64,000 bases of DNA from Palsa-189 sp963803735 (GCA_963803735.1 CAWDNV010000011.1:62001-126000); one strand, 5' to 3'. Shown: positions 47,258 through 55,723, counted from the stretch's first letter. Translations and numbers: made by a program. Notes: generated by a model from the sequence alone, not told the origin.

Positions 47258-47384
47258 AGAAGTGCCCAAGAAGCCCTATAAGACGCCGCGACTAGAAGTG
47301 TACGGCGACTTACATAAGCTCACCAAAATGATGGGTAATCACAACCGCGATGGTGGCACCGGATTTAACCATGGTACGCACTGA
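47220..47384 (+). CDS. Lasso peptide precursor
   Basis: 54 residues from GTG 47220, backed by GGAAAGGG (47206-47213); an ATG at 47202 would add six residues. The leader (1-36) has the lasso signature Y20-x2-P23-x-L25-x3-G29-x5-T35 (YKTPRLEVYGDLHKLT). With Thr at the penultimate leader position, cleavage after Lys36 gives an 18-residue core MMGNHNRDGGTGFNHGTH. Asp8 would close an 8-residue ring on the N-terminal Met, leaving a 10-residue tail. Met at position 1 is unusual. It lies at the 3' end of the cluster, inside the cyclase end. No exporter gene is nearby. Confidence 0.88.
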   Translation: MSDSPEKPAQSAKEVPKKPYKTPRLEVYGDLHKLTKMMGNHNRDGGTGFNHGTH

Positions 47385-47470
47385 ATTCAGCTTTTGCCGC
47401 CCGGTAAATGTCTAAGTAGCGCAATCTGCGAAGCCCCCCACCTCGCAGAAGGCCCTCGAATCCGCTCTGC

Positions 47471-47476
47471 TATACT
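47471..47476 (+). promoter_or_regulatory. polA: Possible -10 element for a leaderless polA transcript
   Basis: TATACT ends six bases before the GTG start of polA, the spacing expected if transcription begins at the start codon. No convincing -35 hexamer and no ribosome-binding site are seen. Weak, motif-only evidence. Confidence 0.25.
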
Positions 47477-47482
47477 CCTTCG

Positions 47483-50089
47483 GTGAATCCCAAGTCCCCG
47501 AAAAAACTGTTCCTGGTCGACGCCATGGGCTTCATTTTTCGTGCCTTCTTCGTGCCCATCGGAACGAGCTTTCAGCACAATGGCGTCCCCACGAAGGTTC
47601 CCTACCTTTTTTCCAACATGCTCCGGCGTGTCACCAAGGAGTTGCAGCCGGACTACGTTGCCGTCGTATTTGACCCCTCCGGCCCAACCTTCCGCGACAA
47701 GCTTTTTACCGAGTACAAAGCTCATCGCCCGCCGATGCCCAACGAGCTTTTTATACAGATTCCTTTCGTTCGGCGCCTGTGCGAAGCCATGCATTTGCCC
47801 ATACTCGAGGTTGCCGGCTATGAAGCTGACGACGTCATTGGCGCCCTCGCCCGCCAATCGTCTCGCCGTGACGTCGACGTTTACATCGTCACCAGCGACA
47901 AAGACATGATGCAGCTCGTCGGAGGCAGGGTTCGCGTCCTGCGGCCCGGCCAGCCTCCAGCGAAGCCTGACGTTATTCTGGATTCCGCCAAAGTCGAGGA
48001 AGTAATGGGCGTTCCCCCGGAACAAATTGCCGACATGATGGCCTTGATGGGTGACTCCATCGATAACATTCCCGGCGCCAAGGGCATCGGCGATAAGGGC
48101 GCGCGCGATTTGATCCGCCGTTTTGGATCGGTCGAGGCGGCACTTGATCGCGCCGCCGAGGTTGAAAACAAGCGCTATCGCGAGGCGCTCATCAACTGCC
48201 GTGAGCAGGTGCTTCTCTCAAAACAGCTTGCCCGCATTTCCGGCGACGTCCCTATAGAACTGGATTGGAATGCCTTGGCACGTCGCGAACCCGATTGGGC
48301 AGCGCTGCGTGATCTCTATGCAGAATTAGGCTTCACTTCTCTCCTGAAGGATTTGCCTGTTGTTACTACAACCTCGGCCATCGCGACCGATTATGCGGCT
48401 CTCGAATCCGCCGGCGCTGTCCGTGAGTTTCTCGCCGCGCAGCCCCAGGATCGCTCGGTCGCCGTCTCGCTTGTCCTCGATTCGGGTGCACGCGAGATCG
48501 AAGGCTATGGAGCTCGCGTCGCCGGATTCGAACTATCGCCAGGCCCGGGTGTCGGCCGATTCGCCTGGTGCGACCCCAAAGGCGACATCATCGCGCCAAT
48601 GCGTGAATTTCTCGCGGATGCCAAGCGGCCAAAAATCGTCCACGACCCCAAACTCATCGAACTCTTGATCGGGCCTCTTCGCGGGCCGAGCGAGGCCGTC
48701 ATGCTTTACTCCTTCCTGTTGCGGCCCACAACCGCGCAGCATGGTCTGCCAGAGATCGCTCTCCGCTACCTGAATCTGAGTCTCTCTGGCGCCCCCGGCG
48801 AGCACGCAGACTTCCTGCAACGATTGATGCCTTTGCTCCGCCAGGAACTTGAAGCCCAGGAGTTGGTTCCGGTTTTTGAAAAAATCGATCTCCCTCTCGC
48901 ATCAGTCTTGGCAACCATGGAACGGCACGGAATTCGCGTAGATCCTGCTGCTCTCGCAACGATGTCTGCGTCAATGGAAAACGAGATTCGTACGCTCGAA
49001 ACATGCATATGGGAGCTGGCCGGAACAGAGTTCAATATAAATTCGTCTCCGCAGCTCGCGGAAATCCTCTTTGACAAACTCAATCTTGCCCCATCCGCCA
49101 AACGTAGCCGAGCGCGTTCGCGCTCCACAGCGGCGGACGTTCTCACCGAACTGGCCCTGCTGCACGAATTGCCGCGGAAAGTTCTGGAATATCGCGAGCT
49201 CGCGAAGCTCAAATCCACGTACGTGGATGCTTTGCCGCCGCTGATCGAGCCGGCGACGGGCCGCCTGCACACGCGCTTCAGCCAGACCGGCGCCGCCACG
49301 GGCAGACTCAGTTCCTCCGATCCGAATCTGCAGAATATTCCAGTGCGCACGGAACTGAGCCGGCAGATTCGCGCTGCGTTTGTCGCCGACCCGGGCTGTA
49401 CTTTGCTTTCTGCCGACTATTCCCAGATCGAGCTGCGCATCCTGGCGCATTTCTCGGAAGACCCTGTGCTCGTGGAAGCTTTCCGCACCGGTCAGGATAT
49501 TCACTCGCGCACCGCTCAGGAAGTTTTTGGCGTCGGCCCCATGGCGCAGACGGCCGAGCATCGCCGCGCTGCCAAGGTCATCAATTTCGGCATCATCTAC
49601 GGCCTTTCTCCTTTCGGCTTGGCGCAAAATTTGCAGATCGATCAGAAAGAGGCGGCGAAATTTATCTCCGCCTACTTCGAGCGTTATCGTGGCGTGAAGG
49701 AATATCTCGATCGCTCACTTGAGGAGGCGCGGCGCTCCGGCTTCACCCGGACTCTTTTCGGACGTCGCCGGCCAATTCCGGAGATTTCCTCGCCCCAGTT
49801 CAATCTGCGGAGTCTTGCCGAACGCACTGCTCTCAATACGCCATTGCAAGGGACGGCCGCTGACCTAATCAAGCTGGCAATGATCAAGATTCAGCACGAA
49901 CTGGAGACGCAACATTTACGGTCGCGGATGATCCTGCAAGTACACGATGAACTCTTATTCGAAGCCCCCCCGGACGAACTCCCGCAATTGCAAAAGATCG
50001 TGCAGCCCGCCATGGAGGATGTCCACCCGCTACGTGTCCCTCTTGTCGTCGACCTTAAGTCCGGTGCAAACTGGAGAGACATGAAGTAG
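47483..50089 (+). CDS. polA: DNA polymerase I
   Basis: 868 residues. N-terminal 5' nuclease: DAMGFIFRAFF, YVAVVFDPSGPTFRDKLF, EADDVIGALA, IVTSDKDMMQLV. C-terminal polymerase: motif A DYSQIELRILAHFSEDP, motif B RRAAKVINFGIIYG, motif C LQVHDELLFE. The middle 3'-5' exonuclease domain has lost its catalytic acids: no D-x-E (SLVLDSG), no Asp in the second motif region (IVHDPKLIELL is unlike the E. coli pattern) and no Y-x3-D. So it probably lacks proofreading, as in Taq. GTG start, no Shine-Dalgarno. Acts in Okazaki-fragment processing and repair. Confidence 0.92.
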   Translation: MNPKSPKKLFLVDAMGFIFRAFFVPIGTSFQHNGVPTKVPYLFSNMLRRVTKELQPDYVAVVFDPSGPTFRDKLFTEYKAHRPPMPNELFIQIPFVRRLCEAMHLPILEVAGYEADDVIGALARQSSRRDVDVYIVTSDKDMMQLVGGRVRVLRPGQPPAKPDVILDSAKVEEVMGVPPEQIADMMALMGDSIDNIPGAKGIGDKGARDLIRRFGSVEAALDRAAEVENKRYREALINCREQVLLSKQLARISGDVPIELDWNALARREPDWAALRDLYAELGFTSLLKDLPVVTTTSAIATDYAALESAGAVREFLAAQPQDRSVAVSLVLDSGAREIEGYGARVAGFELSPGPGVGRFAWCDPKGDIIAPMREFLADAKRPKIVHDPKLIELLIGPLRGPSEAVMLYSFLLRPTTAQHGLPEIALRYLNLSLSGAPGEHADFLQRLMPLLRQELEAQELVPVFEKIDLPLASVLATMERHGIRVDPAALATMSASMENEIRTLETCIWELAGTEFNINSSPQLAEILFDKLNLAPSAKRSRARSRSTAADVLTELALLHELPRKVLEYRELAKLKSTYVDALPPLIEPATGRLHTRFSQTGAATGRLSSSDPNLQNIPVRTELSRQIRAAFVADPGCTLLSADYSQIELRILAHFSEDPVLVEAFRTGQDIHSRTAQEVFGVGPMAQTAEHRRAAKVINFGIIYGLSPFGLAQNLQIDQKEAAKFISAYFERYRGVKEYLDRSLEEARRSGFTRTLFGRRRPIPEISSPQFNLRSLAERTALNTPLQGTAADLIKLAMIKIQHELETQHLRSRMILQVHDELLFEAPPDELPQLQKIVQPAMEDVHPLRVPLVVDLKSGANWRDMK

Positions 50090-50138
50090 CGGTTCGTCAG
50101 CGCCATCAACCGGTGCTGATCGCGCGGAGGCTAAGTCC

Positions 50139-50528
50139 ATGAGGCATTCTCCCGACTTTCTGAAGTTAGTCGATGATGCCAAATCGCGCGTCAAAGAGGC
50201 TGATTTTCGCGACATCAAGCGGCGTTTGGATGGCCGTGAAAAACTGACGCTCGTCGACGTACGTGAAGACAACGAATGGGCACGTGGACACCTGCCCGGG
50301 GCAGTGCATCTTGGCAAGGGCATCATCGAACGTGATATCGAGGAGGCATTGCCCGATAAAGACGCTCCGCTCGTGCTCTATTGTGGAGGGGGATTCCGGT
50401 CTGCCTTGGTAGCCGACAACCTGCAGAAGATGGGCTACACGAATGTGATCTCGATGGATGGTGGTTGGCGCGGATGGACCGAGGCAGGTTACCCCGTTGA
50501 GAAGCCTGGAGAGGATGCCACCGGATAG
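50139..50528 (+). CDS. Rhodanese-domain protein
   Basis: 129 residues, single rhodanese domain. LVDVREDNEWARGHLPGAVHLGKG and the active-site loop LYCGGGFRSALVA with the persulfide-carrying Cys. The loop resembles those of sulfurtransferases acting in sulfur relay rather than phosphatases. Preceded by GGAGG before ATG 50139. Lies between polA and tRNA-Asn; ends 2 bases from the tRNA end. Confidence 0.85.
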   Translation: MRHSPDFLKLVDDAKSRVKEADFRDIKRRLDGREKLTLVDVREDNEWARGHLPGAVHLGKGIIERDIEEALPDKDAPLVLYCGGGFRSALVADNLQKMGYTNVISMDGGWRGWTEAGYPVEKPGEDATG

Positions 50529-50529
50529 A

Positions 50530-50605
50530 TGGCTGGGGCGGAAGGATTCGAACCTTCACCATCCGCATTAACAGTGCGGTGTCCTACCGGTTGGACCACG
50601 CCCCA
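50530..50605 (-). tRNA. tRNA-Asn (GTT)
   Basis: 76 bases with encoded CCA. Acceptor TGGGGCG/CGCCCCA, D-stem GTCC/GGAC, anticodon stem CCGCA/TGCGG with loop CTGTTAA (anticodon GTT), T-arm GAAGG-TTCGAAT-CCTTC, discriminator G. All stems pair perfectly. The integrase gene lies on the 5' side of this tRNA. Confidence 0.97.
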
Positions 50606-50684
50606 GCAGACAGAAATGACTGGACTTAGCTATTATGCACCAGGAGTGCAACGTCCTTTTGTACCAGAAATGCACCAGGCAGGT

Positions 50685-51845
50685 CTAACCAACCCTAACC
50701 TTCGCTCGCTGAGTTGAGTGTTTCTGCGCGGCACGGCGCTGAATTTTAGCATATTCACCGAGCCGAACCAGGGCCTCGCGGACGTCATCCGTATTCACGA
50801 TGTTGTAGCGCTCGAAGACATGCTCGGTCTTGTGGCCAGTGATTGCCATTGCAATTCCGCGAGGTACTCCGGCGCGGGTAAGGTTCCGCACCGCACTCCG
50901 TCGGAGGTCGTGAATCGTCAGTCCACTGTAGCGCCGCGTCTTCACGTCGTAGACACCCAATCCCAGGTCGTGGCAAGCCCGGCACCATTCCTGCCGGAGA
51001 TTCGTGGCGTCGAATACGGGTCCCGATTTGCGAAACATTTTCTTCAGCAGCTTGGTAATTTCATTCAGACCGGCACCGGCCAAGGGCAACGTTAGCGGCT
51101 CTCCAGTTTTGGTAATCTCGCCCGGTAGTTCGACCTCCTTACAATCGGCGCTTATCATGCTCCACGTGATTTGCCGCGCCGCGCCTTTACGGCATCCGGT
51201 GTAATACATGAACGTAACCAGCGGTCGCAGCTTTTCCGGCAGTGCCAGGCGGAGCTTCTCGAAGACATCTGGCGTCACGAATCCTTTGCGGGGCTTCGAA
51301 TCCTGCGGCATCGGAAAGTGTGGGATGTCTGCCAGCCGGAGCTTCCCTTCTTTGCGCGCCTGGTTCAGCATGGCGCGGAATACCGCGAGGTTGCGGCGAA
51401 TCGTCGGGTCTGCTGCGCCTTCCTTACGGCGGGTTTCGATGAACTGCCGCAACAAATCGGAGTTGATGTTAACGACTCGCATCCCTGCAAAGAATGCATC
51501 GAGGTGCTGGACGCCATTGAAATACTCGGTGCCATCCTTCTTTTGGCAGAAGCTCAGGCCCTTATTCTTGGCCTCCGCGAGATAAGCGTCGCGGACCTCT
51601 TCGTACTTGAGGTTCTTCACGTCCTGATGCGGCTTCAGACCGAGACCAGCTTCGCCCAGGCGGCGTTGCAGCAACTGTTCAGCGACTTGCTTGGACTCGC
51701 TGCCGCTGGACTCGCGAATGCGTCGTCCGCCCACCCTGTAAAGAATGTAGTAGTAGCGCGATTTCACAATCTCGCCGGTCTTTTTGTCACTGTGCCTAAG
51801 CTGGACTACGCAGCCTGTACCGTTGTCTCGTTTCTCCTCAGCCAT
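50685..51845 (-). CDS. int: Tyrosine-type site-specific integrase
   Basis: 386 residues from ATG 51845 (site GAAGGAGGG upstream). N-terminal Arm-type DNA-binding segment, core-binding SAM-like domain (about 110-200), catalytic domain with Arg in YTGCRKGAARQ, HDLRRSAVR (H-x2-R), GHKTEHVFERYN (His and the nucleophile Tyr). Only 79 bases from tRNA-Asn, which is the likely attachment site. It starts an accessory region of different gene content, so it is the integrase of a mobile element. Confidence 0.92.
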   Translation of the reverse strand: MAEEKRDNGTGCVVQLRHSDKKTGEIVKSRYYYILYRVGGRRIRESSGSESKQVAEQLLQRRLGEAGLGLKPHQDVKNLKYEEVRDAYLAEAKNKGLSFCQKKDGTEYFNGVQHLDAFFAGMRVVNINSDLLRQFIETRRKEGAADPTIRRNLAVFRAMLNQARKEGKLRLADIPHFPMPQDSKPRKGFVTPDVFEKLRLALPEKLRPLVTFMYYTGCRKGAARQITWSMISADCKEVELPGEITKTGEPLTLPLAGAGLNEITKLLKKMFRKSGPVFDATNLRQEWCRACHDLGLGVYDVKTRRYSGLTIHDLRRSAVRNLTRAGVPRGIAMAITGHKTEHVFERYNIVNTDDVREALVRLGEYAKIQRRAAQKHSTQRAKVRVG

Positions 51846-51908
51846 ACACCCTCCTTCGTTCATAAGCGCGTCCCTATAATTGCGAATCCTAGCAAAACGT
51901 GAGTCCAA

Positions 51909-51965
51909 ATGTAAAGAGAAATATTTATAAACATTTATATTTACAAGACACCGAGAGCGTGATAG
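51909..51965. promoter_or_regulatory. AT-rich divergent promoter/operator region
   Basis: Between the integrase and the RHH regulator is a strongly AT-rich stretch with outward-facing TGTAAA and TTTACA ends and two copies of ATTTATA. The arrangement suits a control region where the adjacent RHH protein could regulate the integrase. No exact -35/-10 pair is assigned. Confidence 0.35.
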
Positions 51966-51993
51966 GCTCTACGTGTCAGGTGGGAGAGATACG

Positions 51994-52470
51994 ATGCAGA
52001 AACGAACAATTTGCGTGAGTTGCCAAGTTGAAGAAGATCTTTCCGAAAGGTTGAAGAAAGCAGCGGCTGATGCTCGTGTAAGCGTGTCTCGGATGGTCCG
52101 AGAAGCTCTCCTGAGATATTTCAGCGAGACCGCTCGGCACCCAGAGGTTGACCAGCTCAAGCTGTTGCAGGCGGAGGTTGCCATACTGAAGGCTGATGTT
52201 GGCCTGCTGAAAACTAGGGTCGACTCGTCACAGCCTACAGACTTATGCTACCCGCTACCACATGTCATGGAGAGGATGCAGAATATTGACCTCTTCACGC
52301 TCAGGGAACTGATAGCCGTAGGTCTGGTTACGAAGGAAAGTGCAGCCCACGCGATGGGAATCAGTCAAGAACAGTTGTTTGATCGACTGAAGGAAGCATT
52401 GCTTCGCCGAGTGGAGGAAAGAGAGCACGATAATGCGGTTCGAAGCAAGCTAATGCCCGAGCGAGGCTAG
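51994..52470 (+). CDS. Ribbon-helix-helix regulator with C-terminal extension
   Basis: 158 residues from ATG 51994 (GGGAGAGA upstream). The first 50 residues form an RHH (CopG/Arc type) DNA-binding unit: TICVSCQVEEDLSERLKKAA then SVSRMVREALLRYF. A short coiled coil (KLLQAEVAILKADVGLLKTRV) probably mediates multimers, and the last 70 residues are helical and unassigned. Divergent from the integrase and therefore a likely regulator of the element. Confidence 0.7.
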   Translation: MQKRTICVSCQVEEDLSERLKKAAADARVSVSRMVREALLRYFSETARHPEVDQLKLLQAEVAILKADVGLLKTRVDSSQPTDLCYPLPHVMERMQNIDLFTLRELIAVGLVTKESAAHAMGISQEQLFDRLKEALLRRVEEREHDNAVRSKLMPERG

Positions 52471-52672
52471 AGCGAATTTCGAAACAGATGAGCCAATAGG
52501 AGGTTCGTCACATTCAGAAGATGAGCTTAGAAATCTAGTTGTAAACGGAACACGCTTCTACACCACCGTACGAACCCGCCATCCCCGGCGCGGCTCGCCA
52601 GCAGGCAGGACGCGCTTCCGCCAAAAGTTCTGAAGGTTGCAGTGTCGCATTTCAGCGCACGGCGCTGAGGTG

Positions 52673-52703
52673 CATTCGGATTCACGGTCATTCGGATTCG
52701 CGG
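52673..52703. repeat. Tandem 15-bp direct repeat
   Basis: CATTCGGATTCACGG (52673-52687) is repeated with one change as CATTCGGATTCGCGG (52689-52703), period 16 bp. It lies 56 bases upstream of the excisionase-like gene and may be a protein-binding site. The surrounding 52471-52759 stretch holds no gene I can support. Confidence 0.4.
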
Positions 52704-52759
52704 CCAAGCACCCACCGCGGTGTTCGCGCCGTAGTTTTGTTCGAAAAAGGAGACAGCAC

Positions 52760-52978
52760 ATGGGCAAATCAACGTCCGCGTCATCAACAACACCCGCACC
52801 TGAGCGGTTGCTTCTCAGCATCCCGGAAGCAGCCGCTGTGCTGGGATGCACCGTCTGGTCATTCCGAGAACTGCTGTGGGCGAAAAGGATTAAGTTCGTT
52901 CAAATCGGTCGCCGCTTCCTGATTAGTCCGAAAGATTTGCAGGACTACATCGACGCGACGAAGCACTTTGCAGCATAG
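52760..52978 (+). CDS. Excisionase-like helix-turn-helix protein
   Basis: 72 residues from ATG 52760, with AAAGGAG upstream. One winged HTH of the MerR/excisionase (HTH_17) type: LLLSIPEAAAVLGCTVWSFREL, then IKFVQIGRRFLISPKDLQDYI. Such proteins bend DNA for excision or regulate element genes. Located in the early part of the integrated element, 0.9 kb from the integrase. Confidence 0.75.
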   Translation: MGKSTSASSTTPAPERLLLSIPEAAAVLGCTVWSFRELLWAKRIKFVQIGRRFLISPKDLQDYIDATKHFAA

Positions 52979-52988
52979 GGTGACGATC

Positions 52989-53288
52989 ATGACCACAACG
53001 CCAGCCTTACCCGGAGTGTATGCCTATGCAGAAATTGATCCGATCATCCGTCACCGCAAATGCAGGTTCTGCGGCTGGTGGTTCGAACCTAAGCCGAAAG
53101 CCAACGGTCGGACGCAATATTGTTCTGATGAGCACCGCTTCTCGCATCGCAACGCCAATCGCAAGGCAGGGACAATCCAACGCCGAGAAGCACGGTATCG
53201 GGAACGAAACCGATCACGAGCCCTTAACGGATTCGGTCAAATGTCGGGGCCGGTCAACAAGCACAGTCCGCCGGTCGTCTTTCGCTAA
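52989..53288 (+). CDS. Small zinc-finger-like protein
   Basis: 99 residues from ATG 52989; it starts 10 bases after the excisionase-like gene. A treble-clef-like pattern, C-x2-C then C-x3-H (CRFCGWWFEP and QYCSDEHRFSHRNA), is followed by a very basic helix (RREARYRERNRSR), which suggests nucleic-acid binding. Comparable short proteins occur in phages and mobile elements; no function known. Confidence 0.6.
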   Translation: MTTTPALPGVYAYAEIDPIIRHRKCRFCGWWFEPKPKANGRTQYCSDEHRFSHRNANRKAGTIQRREARYRERNRSRALNGFGQMSGPVNKHSPPVVFR

Positions 53289-53563
53289 TTAAACCCCAAA
53301 ACGGCGACAACTGATGACCTGACTGGGTCTGCGAGGGCGAGGTGTATCTGGACCAGAGTTTCCGGCGAAAGCCGGAGTTGTACCCGAATCGCCAGACGAA
53401 TCGGCGACGAGGACGGTTGTACCCGCGACCACCAGCACGAACGGATCGGCGCGGCACCAAGGAGAAAGTTATGAATCACTGCACTGTTGTCAACCGCAAC
53501 GGCAATGTAACAACGCCCCGAGCCCTTACTCATCGAGGGCAGGGGCGAGATAACGGAGGAAAT

Positions 53564-55150
53564 ATGTTGAAGAGTGGTCAACCGTGGTTTGTCGTCAGCA
53601 AGGAAGGTTTGCGCAAGACCTTGGAAAGAAAAGGTAAAGAGTTCGCGATTTACGAACTCTTGCAGAACGCCTTTGACGAGGCGAGCACAAAGGTGACGTT
53701 GACGTTGACGCCACCGAAGAACGGCAAGTCCATCCTGAGCTGCATGGATGATGCGCCGCTTGGCTACACCAACTTGTCGGACGCCCATACGATGTTCGCC
53801 GAGTCAAAGAAGAAAACCGATCACCAAAAGCGCGGCCGTTTCAATGTCGGGGAGAAGTACGTCCTGGCTTTGTGCGACAACGCTACGATTACGTCAACAA
53901 CTGGGCGCGTAATTTTCCACGAGGACGGCACACGCACCCATGACTCCGTCAAGACAAAGGTCGGCACGGAGTTCCGCGGCGAGCTGTCTTTAACTCTGGA
54001 AGAGTTTGGAGCGATGTCCGCAGCGGTGAAGCGGGTCATCGCTCCGGTGCCAACCTTCTTTAATGGCGAGCCGGTCCCAACCCGACCAATTCTCCATGAG
54101 TTCAGGACGACGCTCCCGACGGAGATTGCAGATGACAGCGGAATATCCCGCAGCAGCAAGCGTAAGACCGCTGTACGTCTCTACAAGCCGTTCCGAGAAG
54201 AGAAGCCCGCGCTCTACGAGATGGGCATGCCAGTCGTTGAAATCGATTGTGCTTATCACGTCGATGTTCAACAGAAGGTCCCGTTGAACATCGAACGGGA
54301 CAATGTGACTCCCGCTTACCTGAAGGCCGTTTACACCGTTGTGGTCAACGAACGGATAAATGAGCTTTCAGAAGAAGAGGTCACGCGACCGTGGGTTAGC
54401 ACCGCGTTGGCGAACACAAAGAGCATTACAAAGGAGGCCGCCGCGGAGATTGTCACAAAACGATTCGGCGAAGATGCAGTGCGTGAGGACCGCGTGGACA
54501 AGCCAGCCAACAAGGAGGCTGTCTCGCAAGGTCACAGCGTCGTGCTGAATGGTGCGATGAGCAAGGAGGAATGGAAGACAGTCTCCAAACTCGGTTTGAT
54601 GAAGAAGGCTGGCGAGGTTTGCCCTTCGCCTGATCCGGGTGAGGCTCCCGAAAAAACCTACAAGCGAGACGAGTACACGCCGGAGATGTCGGCCTATGAG
54701 ACCTTCATTCAACGGGTCGGACTTGTCCTGCTACACCACCCCGTGTCCGTCGTGTTCATCAACGACAAACGTACAAACTTCCAAGGCTGCTTCCAGCCAA
54801 AGGCCAAGTACGAGATGACCGTTAATCTTGCTTTCCACGAAGTGCGGGACTGGACGGAGAACTACTATTTGATGCTACACGAATTCTCCCACAGCATCCT
54901 CCAATCTAACGACCACCTCCACAAAATCTTCTATAAGACCGTCAACATCTTGGCCGCCAAGCTCGTGCAACTCACGCTAACAAAATCAAACCTCTTTCCT
55001 GCTGAGGCGAAGTCTCAATTGGAACCGGTTGAGACGACGCTTGAGACGTGGACCGGAGCCGCGTTTGTCCAAATTCAGAAGGAAGCAGCAGAAAGGTCTT
55101 TCGGGCCTGACACCGAGGACGAAATTGCTGCCTGTGAACCCAATTCGTAG
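53564..55150 (+). CDS. GHKL-type ATPase with C-terminal HExxH segment
   Basis: 528 residues from ATG 53564 (GGAGGA upstream); ATG 53471 with AAGGAG is an alternative adding 31 residues. The N-terminus is a Bergerat-fold ATPase: IYELLQNAFDEA (N-box), SCMDDAPLGY (DxG-like site), then GRFNVGEKYVLALCDN. This resembles phage/plasmid proteins of unknown role rather than histidine kinases. Around residue 440 the sequence YLMLHEFSHSI gives an HExxH zinc-peptidase-like motif; a third ligand is not evident. Two 10-bp repeats GTTGTACCCG (53377, 53416) lie upstream. Confidence 0.65.
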   Translation: MLKSGQPWFVVSKEGLRKTLERKGKEFAIYELLQNAFDEASTKVTLTLTPPKNGKSILSCMDDAPLGYTNLSDAHTMFAESKKKTDHQKRGRFNVGEKYVLALCDNATITSTTGRVIFHEDGTRTHDSVKTKVGTEFRGELSLTLEEFGAMSAAVKRVIAPVPTFFNGEPVPTRPILHEFRTTLPTEIADDSGISRSSKRKTAVRLYKPFREEKPALYEMGMPVVEIDCAYHVDVQQKVPLNIERDNVTPAYLKAVYTVVVNERINELSEEEVTRPWVSTALANTKSITKEAAAEIVTKRFGEDAVREDRVDKPANKEAVSQGHSVVLNGAMSKEEWKTVSKLGLMKKAGEVCPSPDPGEAPEKTYKRDEYTPEMSAYETFIQRVGLVLLHHPVSVVFINDKRTNFQGCFQPKAKYEMTVNLAFHEVRDWTENYYLMLHEFSHSILQSNDHLHKIFYKTVNILAAKLVQLTLTKSNLFPAEAKSQLEPVETTLETWTGAAFVQIQKEAAERSFGPDTEDEIAACEPNS

Positions 55151-55340
55151 TCGCAGTCACGTTAAGGCGTGCGGCGGGCCGACTGCAGCGGCCTGCTGAA
55201 CGTTGAAGTGAGTTTGAGCAGTCTTAGCACTTATATGGACCGGGTGAAATTAGGAATCGCTTTGGGCTCGTATTTAGGCTCGACCGCCCGCACTTGGGGG
55301 CGGGTCAGCCGCGGCATAGCCGCAGAAAGGAGGTATCCAG

Positions 55341-55523
55341 ATGAATAAGCCAAAGAACGACAAAGGCATTTGGGTCGTTGTGAAAGACCAACTGGTCCGT
55401 CGGGTTGAGTTCCAGAGTGTACATGGCTCGGAGAAGTCTGCCTTATCTGCACAACGGCGAAATGGCGGAAGAATCGTCAGAGTTGCCCAATTCCAATGCG
55501 TAGCAACACCTGGCGGTAAGTAG
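55341..55523 (+). CDS. Small hypothetical protein
   Basis: 60 residues, no family recognised. AGAAAGGAGGT ends 6 bases before the ATG, one of the strongest ribosome-binding sites in the window, so I accept it as real. Content is basic with VVVKDQLVRRVEFQS and Gly at the end; no signal or membrane helix. The 190 bases before it hold no gene. Confidence 0.55.
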   Translation: MNKPKNDKGIWVVVKDQLVRRVEFQSVHGSEKSALSAQRRNGGRIVRVAQFQCVATPGGK

Positions 55524-55621
55524 GCTACGTGAAGCCGTTCCGGTGCCGTCTTGCCAATGCTGACTGCTCAACCGGCCAGTATTGGCGAGACTGGCGCAGG
55601 CCGGCGGCGAAAGGAGCAAAC

Positions 55622-55723
55622 ATGGGTCAGACAATTCCAGACTGGCTGCTAGAACGTCAGCTCGATCCTACTGAAAAGGTTGAAAAAACGGCGGCGAGAA
55701 AGATCGCGAAGGAGGCGAAATGA
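55622..55723 (+). CDS. Tiny 33-residue protein coupled to the primase gene
   Basis: Starts at ATG 55622 after GAAAGGAGC and ends with an ATGA overlap on the next gene (55720-55723). The product is MGQTIPDWLLERQLD followed by a Lys/Ala-rich tail. Its role may be peptide or simply translational coupling of the primase. No family known. Confidence 0.5.
   Translation: MGQTIPDWLLERQLDPTEKVEKTAARKIAKEAK

Noticed and set aside
47426..47448. Hairpin CTGCGA/TCGCAG after the lasso precursor as terminator
   Set aside because: Stem of 6 bp with an 11-base loop and no T-run.
47387..48025. Minus-strand frame (212 codons) opposite polA
   Set aside because: Antisense to the 5' nuclease of polA, no motif; a mirror frame caused by codon bias.
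53342..53470. Coding start at 53342 for the GHKL protein
   Set aside because: The Arg-rich leader contains the repeated GTTGTACCCG and no ribosome-binding site, whereas 53471 and 53564 have good sites.
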